Shown here in pieces: positions 5,224 through 9,478 of a stretch of 9,478 nucleotides of DNA. Every line of letters starts with the position of its first letter. Position 1 is the first letter of the stretch. The position numbers were made by a program, and so were the translations under genes. The DNA is from Dehalococcoidia bacterium (GTDB lineage Bacteria; Chloroflexota; Dehalococcoidia; SZUA-161): assembly GCA_004376205.1 (NCBI GenBank), contig SOKG01000112.1, positions 1-9,478 on the forward strand. Direction: 5' to 3'. The notes under the pieces were generated by a model. It had not been told where the DNA came from. It worked only from the letters and a program-made list of their open reading frames with translations, and made no database searches.

Positions 5224-5606
5224 TTCTCAGCTCCGACAATCTTCTTCCAGTTTTTGACTATCTTCTCTGCACTCATATGCTGGATGTCGTGGATCGTGTA
5301 GCCCTCTTTCTTAATCCTTCGCTTGTCGGAAGTCCGCCGGCGCCCGATTTGTTCCTGCCGGCGCTTCACCATCTTCCGTGATTTACCTGTTAGATAACTT
5401 CTGCCGGCTGAAGTGCTCTTGAGTGTCCTATAGTATTCTCTGGCATAGGCTGCCCTCCGCTCCAATATATTACCCTCGTCTTGGTATTTATACTTTTTTG
5501 ATCCGCAGTTAGGACAGGTCAATCTCCGCCGGTCACCTCTCGTGAGTCCCGAAATTGCGGTATCATCGTCAAAGCCCGTCTTGCACTTAAGGCACAGATA
5601 TTTCAA
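5220..5606 (-). CDS. Zinc-ribbon protein with basic tail, TTG start
   Basis: This 128-residue protein opens with a classic zinc ribbon: CLKC (Cys5, Cys8) and CPNC (Cys31, Cys34), with an inserted basic loop GLTRGDRRR. From residue 50 it is strongly basic and helical (ERRAAYAREYYRTL, KSRKMVKRRQEQIGRRR), suggesting nucleic-acid binding. TTG 5606 is the start because the codons KYLCLKC follow immediately, GGAG lies 6 bases upstream, and it overlaps the preceding stop as TTGA. No enzymatic motif is visible. A transcription or replication accessory role is possible but unproven. Confidence 0.78.
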   Translation of the reverse strand: MKYLCLKCKTGFDDDTAISGLTRGDRRRLTCPNCGSKKYKYQDEGNILERRAAYAREYYRTLKSTSAGRSYLTGKSRKMVKRRQEQIGRRRTSDKRRIKKEGYTIHDIQHMSAEKIVKNWKKIVGAEK

Positions 5607-6079
5607 GACTGCTCCGTAATCATCAGTTGCCCAGTCGTCAGCGCCTTCAGTGCCCCTTCTTTAGCGAAGTAATCTCCCAACGTGACTATCTCCCCCGGGA
5701 CCGTCTCCGGCATTTGGACGAAGGGGAGGAAGAGGTCGATGAACCGGAACTGGCCATCATTCAGCAGCGTTATGGAGATCTTCAGCCAATCCAGGAGGTT
5801 TCGCCAGGCCTCCCGGTCGGCCTGCTCTCTGAGAGCGTACCAGCCCATTCGAGGCCCCCGCGGATTCTCAGCCTGGAGGAGCGTGAAGCGCGCCGGGGAG
5901 TCCACCTTGAGACGAACAGGAGCTCCGCAGTACTGGAAGATGACAGCCGTATTGTCATTATCAAATCCATACTTGATGCCCTTGCCCGATGGCTCCCTGA
6001 GAGAGTCCAGGAGATCACCGATCTGGGCTTTGGTGCGCCGGACAGTGACAGTGGTACCGCGGCTTCGTCTATAGGTCAT
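5603..6079 (-). CDS. Conserved phage protein of unknown function
   Basis: This 158-residue protein resembles, from memory, a widespread uncharacterised phage family. The N-terminus TTVTVRRTKAQIGDLL precedes a strand-rich part (AVIFQYCGAPVRLKVD). Next comes the conserved REAWRNLLDWLKISITLLND, where relatives read like 'R.RWR.L.L.IKAKLE.+..G', and then FRFIDLFLPFV. The family tends to lie among replication and recombination genes, as here. No catalytic motif is evident. ATG 6079 overlaps the preceding stop as ATGA and its own stop is shared in the TTGA junction with the zinc-ribbon gene. Two plus-strand frames of 130-166 codons lie opposite and are treated as shadows. Confidence 0.8.
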   Translation of the reverse strand: MTYRRSRGTTVTVRRTKAQIGDLLDSLREPSGKGIKYGFDNDNTAVIFQYCGAPVRLKVDSPARFTLLQAENPRGPRMGWYALREQADREAWRNLLDWLKISITLLNDGQFRFIDLFLPFVQMPETVPGEIVTLGDYFAKEGALKALTTGQLMITEQS

Positions 6080-6288
6080 AGCTTTTTGATAAAATCCGCT
6101 ATGTCTTCAAGACAATCCTTACTGTAAACCGTATTGCTTTCCATGTAATAGCAGTATTCCTTCCAGCAGGAAGTCCAACACACAAGGCCGAGCAAAGAAC
6201 CGGGCTTTCTGTTCCGGCATTCCCAATACGGCCTTCCGCCGTCAACCTCAACCCGCTTAAAAACAATGTATTTGTATTCGGTTTTCAT
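6076..6288 (-). CDS. Conserved small phage protein ('CLEDIADFI' type)
   Basis: This 70-residue protein begins MKTEYKYIVFKRVEVDG, followed by YWECRNRKPGSLLGLVCW, WKEYCYYMES and CLEDIADFIKKL at the C-terminus. The 'WECRN...LLG.V.W...W..YC' core followed by 'DCLEDI.DFI' recurs, as I recall, in short phage proteins of unknown function. Five cysteines (Cys24, Cys37, Cys41, Cys46 and Cys59 by my count) do not form a standard zinc motif. ATG 6288 has GGAG close by and a second GGAG 11 bases upstream. The gene ends in an ATGA junction with the next. Confidence 0.78.
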   Translation of the reverse strand: MKTEYKYIVFKRVEVDGGRPYWECRNRKPGSLLGLVCWTSCWKEYCYYMESNTVYSKDCLEDIADFIKKL

Positions 6289-6315
6289 ATCTCCAACGTC
6301 TCCTGTTTCGTCAGA

Positions 6316-6675
6316 TCATCCGCAACAGGCTGGGTCGTCTCGATCCAGACCAAGCTCCATTCGTTTTCTGGCTAAGGCATCTGCCCTCTTGCTCAGCACG
6401 TCATTGATTGCAATCCGGTCTTCTTCGGGCATCTGACGAAATTGCTCCTTCGTCAAAAAAGCCCCCTCCTCAAGGCCGTCCTTCAACTCCGCCACGATCC
6501 GCTCGTGCTCGGTGCGGCGGACGAAGTTGGCGAGGAGCTTTTCGGTGTGAGCTATCATCATATCTTTTTGATATGATTTCAACCTCTCAAATTTGCTTGG
6601 TGTATTGTAACCAGCAAGTGGGAATTTCTCAAAAAGCCAAACGGCCAGCTTCTCTATCTCGTCTCGGTCGGGCAT
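6316..6675 (-). CDS. Unknown helical protein
   Basis: This 119-residue protein is unrecognised and appears fully helical and charged. Segments are DEIEKLAVWLFEKFPLAGY (4-22), KSYQKDMMIAHTEKLLANFV (33-52), EHERIVAELKDGLEEGAFLT and a C-terminal DVLSKRADALARKRMELGLD, ending DDPACCG with a CC pair. The first 16 residues, MPDRDEIEKLAVWLFE, echo an internal MPDRKEPSDRETLARRLAE of the adjacent protein. ATG 6675 has GGAGG 5 bases upstream and overlaps that gene by 22 bases. A 26-base gap follows its stop. Confidence 0.75.
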   Translation of the reverse strand: MPDRDEIEKLAVWLFEKFPLAGYNTPSKFERLKSYQKDMMIAHTEKLLANFVRRTEHERIVAELKDGLEEGAFLTKEQFRQMPEEDRIAINDVLSKRADALARKRMELGLDRDDPACCG

Positions 6676-6956
6676 AGTTCCTCCATTGCAACGTCAGCGA
6701 ATCTCCGAAATAGTTCTTTCCGCTCTTCGGGGAAATCCTCCCAAGATTGGGGAAAATCCGCCATCTCTATTCGGTCGAGGTTCTTTCCGATTTCCTCCAG
6801 CCACGTTTCAGCCAACCGCCGAGCTAAGGTTTCTCGGTCGGACGGTTCTTTTCGGTCGGGCATTGGTGCTTTGCTCGATTTCTGCTGTCGGCTCGGAGAA
6901 CGACCCGAACCTTCTGGTGGCCGTCCCTCGTAACCGTAACTTGTCCATCTGCTCAT
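6654..6956 (-). CDS. Unknown protein with disordered N-terminus and helical C-terminus
   Basis: This 100-residue protein is not recognised. The N-terminal third (GYEGRPPEGSGRSPSRQQKSS) is Gly/Ser/Pro/Arg-rich and probably disordered. From MPDRKEPSDRETLARR onward it is helical and acidic (AETWLEEIGKNLDRIEMADF, ERKELFRRFADVAMEELC). ATG 6956 is chosen over the adjacent GTG 6959 because GGAGG lies 4 bases upstream of it and it forms a TGATG overlap with a 13-codon mini-ORF. Confidence 0.68.
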   Translation of the reverse strand: MSRWTSYGYEGRPPEGSGRSPSRQQKSSKAPMPDRKEPSDRETLARRLAETWLEEIGKNLDRIEMADFPQSWEDFPEERKELFRRFADVAMEELCPTETR

Positions 6957-6973
6957 CACTCCTCCGGTCTATA
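6954..6973. repeat. Duplicated stop/RBS/start cassette, copy 1 (copy 2 at 7210-7229)
   Basis: Plus-strand 6954-6973 and 7210-7229 match at 18 of 20 positions, and similarity continues weakly for about eight more bases. Each copy encodes, on the minus strand, YRPEE, a stop codon and an overlapping ATG, with (C/A)GGAGGAG-type sequence as ribosome binding site. The copies are 256 bases apart and bracket the 72-residue gene 6994-7212. Confidence 0.65.
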
Positions 6974-6997
6974 CCCCCGCTCGATTGGGTCGGTCAT
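6956..6997 (-). CDS. 13-codon mini-ORF or translational coupling element
   Basis: ATG 6997-6995 overlaps the upstream stop (ATGA), and the frame MTDPIERGYRPEE ends at TGA 6958-6956, which overlaps the next ATG (TGATG). It fills the gap between two genes completely. Its last six residues, GYRPEE, equal the C-terminus of the 231-residue protein encoded at 7212-7907. The reason is a duplicated DNA cassette holding stop codon, ribosome binding site and start. It may encode no functional peptide and serve only to carry ribosomes to the next gene. Confidence 0.42.
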   Translation of the reverse strand: MTDPIERGYRPEE

Positions 6998-7212
6998 CGG
7001 GTCTCCTTCCGATACTTGGGTTTCATCCATCGTCGCAGTCGTCGGGTTGCCCGCTGGTCTAACCGAACTCGAATGGCGATCTTCCGTCCCTGTGGACATG
7101 GAATGTGTTTGAAATCAACCTGGTGCACCAACCCACAGTCACAACAACCGACCTTATACCCACGTCGCTTAGGGAAAATCCACTTATTAAGCCCCGACTC
7201 GTTGTATCTCAT
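6994..7212 (-). CDS. Small cysteine-rich, basic phage protein
   Basis: This 72-residue protein has the core GCCDCGLVHQVDF (about residues 22-34). Cys23/Cys24, Cys26, His30 and perhaps His36 and Cys39 are possible zinc ligands. It ends in a basic tail, RATRRLRRWMKPKYRKETR. From memory, 'CCDCGLVH...F' followed by 'R..RAT...RR' marks a recurring short phage protein of unknown role. Nucleic-acid binding is plausible from charge. ATG 7212 overlaps the preceding stop by one base (TAATG), with GAGGAG just before it. Its own stop overlaps the mini-ORF start. Confidence 0.77.
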   Translation of the reverse strand: MRYNESGLNKWIFPKRRGYKVGCCDCGLVHQVDFKHIPCPQGRKIAIRVRLDQRATRRLRRWMKPKYRKETR

Positions 7213-7907
7213 TACTCCTCTGGTCTATAGCCATGCTTCAGAACAAGACAGGCGGGTCTCCGCCAACTTTCCTTGCAAGCATTATCAAGTTTATCCCAAT
7301 CCACAGAGGCAGGCACTTCCGGGGCCCATCCGAAATGAGCTTTTCGTAATGTTTGCGCCACCTTCTCCACCTCGGCCTCGGTCGGGTCTCGGCGCTCTGG
7401 TATGGCTTCCCGAATCTGTTGGAAAATCTCGGCACCACGTCGGTTGATGTCCCGTAACCACTCCAGTTCCCGCCCCTTCTCCGCAAGCTGGGAGCGGAGA
7501 CCGTCCAATTCATCCCGTAGCGGTTGCAGTTCTTTCCGTGCTCCGTAAAGTTCGTTCTGTAATCTGGCGTTGTCTTTGACCAGCTTGATAATATCTTGGT
7601 CGAGTTTCCAAGCATGCTTCTCCAACTCCTCCCTCTCTTTCCCCAGGGCGTCGAGCTGGCGGCGGAGGGTTTGGAGCTGCCGGTCTTTCTCCTCAATCAC
7701 TTCGAGAGCACCAATAGCAAAACCCTCTCCAATCATTTGCAATCGCAGGAATCGTTGCCAGTTCTCCCCCGCCTCGACCAGACGGCGGACTGACGGTGCG
7801 TAACATTTTACGAATGGTCGCCGTCCCCAATCCAGATTCTGATTCTGGAGACAATCTTGACCGTCGGCAATCGCCTCCTCCAAGCTCGGCTTCTCGGTCT
7901 CAGCCAT
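7212..7907 (-). CDS. Coiled-coil protein of unknown function
   Basis: This 231-residue protein has a small N-terminal domain (1-60, with CLQNQNLDWGRRPFVKCY). A long coiled coil follows from about residue 68 to 155 (EEKDRQLQTLRRQLDALGKE, ELEKHAWKLDQDIIKLVKDN, LRSQLAEKGRELEWLRDI). The C-terminal part contains RRDPTEAEVEKVAQTLRKA and WRRPACLVLKHGYRPEE. The heptad-rich middle implies dimerisation or scaffolding. There is no enzymatic motif. ATG 7907 has AGGAGG 6 bases upstream inside the end of the preceding gene (8-base overlap). Tail-fibre or tape-measure identity is unlikely because of its length and its place among early-type genes. Confidence 0.75.
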   Translation of the reverse strand: MAETEKPSLEEAIADGQDCLQNQNLDWGRRPFVKCYAPSVRRLVEAGENWQRFLRLQMIGEGFAIGALEVIEEKDRQLQTLRRQLDALGKEREELEKHAWKLDQDIIKLVKDNARLQNELYGARKELQPLRDELDGLRSQLAEKGRELEWLRDINRRGAEIFQQIREAIPERRDPTEAEVEKVAQTLRKAHFGWAPEVPASVDWDKLDNACKESWRRPACLVLKHGYRPEE

Positions 7908-8073
7908 CGGTCTCCTCCTTGCCCTTTTGGGGCGGCAACTCTTGAATCCGAGTCACCTTGAAGTAAGCGAATGGTTCTTTCACCATTAGCTCTTCTAAAA
8001 TAGCACTGACACTTTCACCCTCTCTTTCAATCTGATCTGGCCCCCGAAGCATAACAAGGTTAACTCTAATCAT
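7900..8073 (-). CDS. Small unknown protein
   Basis: This 57-residue protein runs MIRVNLVMLRGPDQIEREGE to PPQKGKEETDG. A beta-strand start, an acidic helix (SVSAILEELMVKE) and a strand (FAYFKVTRIQEL) suggest a compact alpha/beta fold. I do not recognise it. ATG 8073 is preferred to the upstream GTG 8097: AGGAGG sits 7 bases before it and it overlaps the previous stop as ATGA. The longer version would add eight residues that are merely the read-through of that ribosome binding site. Confidence 0.68.
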   Translation of the reverse strand: MIRVNLVMLRGPDQIEREGESVSAILEELMVKEPFAYFKVTRIQELPPQKGKEETDG

Positions 8074-8285
8074 TCGGTCTCCTCCTTCAGGCTCCACGTT
8101 CTTTTCCCCACTTGGACAATCTCTGACTCTACCTTCTCTTTGAAATCCCTCAGGTCTGCCAACGCTGCTGCGCCAAGATGTCGGTCGCCATATTTGCCCC
8201 AGCGACCCTCAAGCATAACGGCATGGCCAAGCATTTCACGAAACAGTCGGCCAATCCTCTTCGCCCGCTCGTCCGAAATCTGCAT
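8070..8285 (-). CDS. Small unknown helical protein
   Basis: This 71-residue protein starts MQISDERAKRIGRLFREML and continues with LGAAALADLRDFKEKVESEI. It is mostly helical and ends WSLKEETE. I see no motif that gives a function. A GTG (8288) lies immediately before ATG 8285. AGGAG is 6 bases from the GTG and 9 from the ATG, so either may be used. It follows the stop of the preceding gene directly and shares an ATGA with the next. Confidence 0.66.
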   Translation of the reverse strand: MQISDERAKRIGRLFREMLGHAVMLEGRWGKYGDRHLGAAALADLRDFKEKVESEIVQVGKRTWSLKEETE

Positions 8286-8288
8286 CAC

Positions 8289-8579
8289 TTATTTCTCCTC
8301 AAACTTGATTAGCTTATCGTAAGCCAACACGAGCACCCTAAGTAGTTTGATTTGTCCGGCATAATTCCACCCCGCTAAGACAGATTCAATGCGTCCAACA
8401 TCTCGTAATATCTTCTGGGCGCATTCTGCCGTCTCTTGCTTTGGCTCTGGTTCATTCTTTGCCGCCAAATCCATCCGTAACCGCTGGCTCTTTGTCTCGC
8501 AAATTCCCAGTTGACTGTTCAAGCTATGGATTCTCCTTTGAGCCTCAGCTAACAATTCTTTCTGTGTTTTCTTTGCCAT
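8289..8579 (-). CDS. Small coiled-coil protein
   Basis: This 96-residue protein has an N-terminal amphipathic helix, QKELLAEAQRRIHSLNSQLG, which continues to about residue 40 as a probable short coiled coil. A polar break follows (NEPEPKQET) and then a second helical part (AQKILRDVGRIESVLAG, IKLLRVLVLAYDKLIKFEEK). Function unknown. ATG 8579 is chosen rather than GTG 8582 because it overlaps the stop of the upstream 49-residue gene as TGATG and has GGAGG 8 bases before it. Confidence 0.68.
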   Translation of the reverse strand: MAKKTQKELLAEAQRRIHSLNSQLGICETKSQRLRMDLAAKNEPEPKQETAECAQKILRDVGRIESVLAGWNYAGQIKLLRVLVLAYDKLIKFEEK

Positions 8580-8728
8580 CACTCAATCCTCCTTCTTATT
8601 CCGTATTTCTCCAGCAACTTCTCTCTGGCCTGGCGCCGGCGCTTCTTGCTCCGGACCCGGGTTTCCTTGAGTAACCGGTGGATCTCGGCACTCTTATCGT
8701 TTAGCTGCTCGGCTATCGTTCCCCTCAT
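8579..8728 (-). CDS. 49-residue highly basic protein
   Basis: A short frame starts at ATG 8728-8726 (ATGA overlap with the preceding stop) and ends at TGA 8581-8579 (TGATG overlap with the next start). It fills the gap between two genes exactly. The protein begins MRGTIAEQLNDKSAEIHRLL and continues KETRVRSKKRRRQAREKLL to the C-terminus GIRRRIE. That is an N-terminal helix with an HTH-like flavour and a strongly Arg/Lys-rich second half, suggesting nucleic-acid binding. Coupling at both ends supports translation. The last Arg codons AGA AGG AGG double as the next gene's ribosome binding site. Confidence 0.65.
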   Translation of the reverse strand: MRGTIAEQLNDKSAEIHRLLKETRVRSKKRRRQAREKLLEKYGIRRRIE

Positions 8729-9378
8729 CGTGCCGGCACCCCCGGAGGCCCCGGGTGCTCATACAGCGGTGTCACCGCAACCCTCACCACCACGTAGGCG
8801 TATGCGTTCTTTACCCTCTCATCTTCAGCTTGCTCCTTCAGAGTATGAATAGAATCGACTACAGCATTGCTCGGATTTACCACACCCCAGCAGGTGTCAA
8901 ATCTCCGCTCGCTCTGTGCCAGTGCACCCATCCGCTTCTTCGTATTCGGGTCCCCCTTGCCAGGTGGCCTGAGGTGAGGACAGACCACCATCCGACATCG
9001 GGCATAACCCTCTCGCAGCCCCTCCTGATGAACTTGCCTCCTCTTTTCCTCTCCGGCCTCAAAGCCATCACACCTACCTTTGTGATAGACCTGCAGACAG
9101 AAATTGAAGTAGTCATTGTTGCGGAATTTCCGGTTGAGAACGAGAGCCCAATAGACCTTCACGGCGAGGCCGATGATGATGTTCAGAGGAACCGGATAGC
9201 AGATGACCCCAGGGTGCGATGGGTCGAAGCGATCCCACGCTACTCCGTAGCCGTTGGGAATACAAGTCCCTTCCGGTATGGTCTTTCTCCACCGGCGATA
9301 AGCGAAGGTGAAAACAAAGAGTAAACCCAAGACGACGGCCAGCCCCACCAACTCTGCGACCAGTATTACTGTGCTCAT
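8725..9378 (-). CDS. Membrane protein with two predicted helices
   Basis: This 217-residue protein has a strong first membrane helix, STVILVAELVGLAVVLGLLF (about 2-25), followed by positive FAYRRWRK. A second hydrophobic segment lies at about 63-81 (PLNIIIGLAVKVYWALVL), followed by NRKFRN. By the positive-inside rule both flanks favour the cytoplasm, giving a hairpin with a short outside loop containing CIPNGYGVAW. The long soluble C-terminus is charged (FEAGEEKRRQVHQEGLREGY) and holds several cysteines. I do not recognise the family. It is not an obvious holin, being too long and having a large cytoplasmic domain. ATG 9378 has AGGAGG 4 bases upstream and an ATGA overlap, so the longer frame from 9471 is rejected. 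Confidence 0.74.
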   Translation of the reverse strand: MSTVILVAELVGLAVVLGLLFVFTFAYRRWRKTIPEGTCIPNGYGVAWDRFDPSHPGVICYPVPLNIIIGLAVKVYWALVLNRKFRNNDYFNFCLQVYHKGRCDGFEAGEEKRRQVHQEGLREGYARCRMVVCPHLRPPGKGDPNTKKRMGALAQSERRFDTCWGVVNPSNAVVDSIHTLKEQAEDERVKNAYAYVVVRVAVTPLYEHPGPPGVPAR

Positions 9379-9478
9379 TTCTCCTCCTTCAATATCCCCT
9401 TCACGTCCGCAAAGCTCGGTAAATCCACCTCCCAGCTGATCGTGACGGGGCGGACGGTCTCGCCAGCCCACCTTTCTG
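9375..9478 (-). CDS. C-terminal end of an unknown gene (enters from right edge)
   Basis: A minus-strand frame open from the window edge encodes 33 residues, including RPVTISWEVDLPSFADVKGI and ending KEEK, then TGA at 9377-9375. The frame overlaps the membrane-protein start as ATGA, and its AAG GAG GAG codons form that gene's ribosome binding site, as elsewhere in this cluster. Too little is present to identify the product. Confidence 0.6.
   Translation of the reverse strand, partial: ERWAGETVRPVTISWEVDLPSFADVKGILKEEK

Noticed and set aside
5627..6127. 166- and 130-codon plus-strand frames
   Set aside because: Both are shadows of the conserved 158-residue minus-strand gene, which has family resemblance and coupled ends.
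6686..7447. 253-codon plus-strand frame
   Set aside because: It runs antisense to several coupled minus-strand genes with good ribosome binding sites. Its composition (Arg, Ser, Pro, Leu) is typical of an antisense shadow.
8755..9324. 189-codon plus-strand frame
   Set aside because: It is antisense to the membrane-protein gene, which has a strong ribosome binding site and membrane helices. No domain is visible in it.
9379..9471. Longer start of the membrane protein at 9471
   Set aside because: The added residues are Gly/Arg/Pro-rich and read from the upstream gene's frame. The ATG at 9378 has AGGAGG and an ATGA overlap.
1..9478. CRISPR array, tRNA gene, integrase or insertion sequence
   Set aside because: I saw no regularly spaced 20-50 base repeats, no tRNA-like cloverleaf or T-arm consensus, and no recombinase or transposase motifs. 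The only regular repeat is the 11-bp iteron array.

Overview
The window is a block of a tailed double-stranded DNA phage or prophage. All the genes I can support lie on the minus strand, so the genome reads from the right edge (about 9478) to the left edge (1). The hallmark genes are a terminase large subunit, a probable small subunit and a portal-like N-terminus at the left. Strong AGGAGG-type ribosome binding sites, ATGA/GTGA/TTGA junctions and intrinsic signals point to a bacterial host. The host cannot be named from the sequence, and base composition is moderate, near half G+C by eye. I see no tRNA, rRNA, CRISPR array, insertion sequence, integrase or attachment site.

Right part (9478 to 4562): a tightly packed run of small genes, mostly coupled by overlapping start and stop codons. 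It holds the tail end of an unknown gene, a two-helix membrane protein, a 49-residue basic protein, small helical or coiled-coil proteins, a cysteine-rich protein, a 13-codon mini-ORF, several unknowns, a zinc-ribbon protein and members of conserved but uncharacterised phage families. Many C-termini end in Glu-Glu because the next gene's GGAGG is read as GAG GAG.

Middle (4561 to 2488): a roughly 140-base noncoding region with inverted repeats and a possible promoter comes before a replication-initiator-like gene. Inside that gene lie eight tandem 11-bp repeats, a perfect AT-rich 12-bp palindrome beside them and a consensus DnaA box. Together these look like a replication origin buried in its own initiator gene. 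Next come a Cys/His zinc-binding protein, a DUF7336-like protein, an unknown and a small helix-turn-helix (HTH) protein.

Left part (2487 to 1): a 115-base control region separates the replication/regulatory module from the packaging module. It has a 9-bp-arm dyad, a promoter with a weak -35, and an intrinsic terminator whose stem starts at the predicted transcription start. A small HTH gene sits immediately upstream, so a simple model is an HTH activator binding the dyad to switch on terS-terL-portal, while the terminator insulates the module. terS and terL overlap by 107 bases, and terL overlaps the portal gene by 20.

The strongest candidate for something new is the 11-bp iteron array. Next come the late-module switch and the duplicated stop/start cassette that creates a 13-codon mini-gene.
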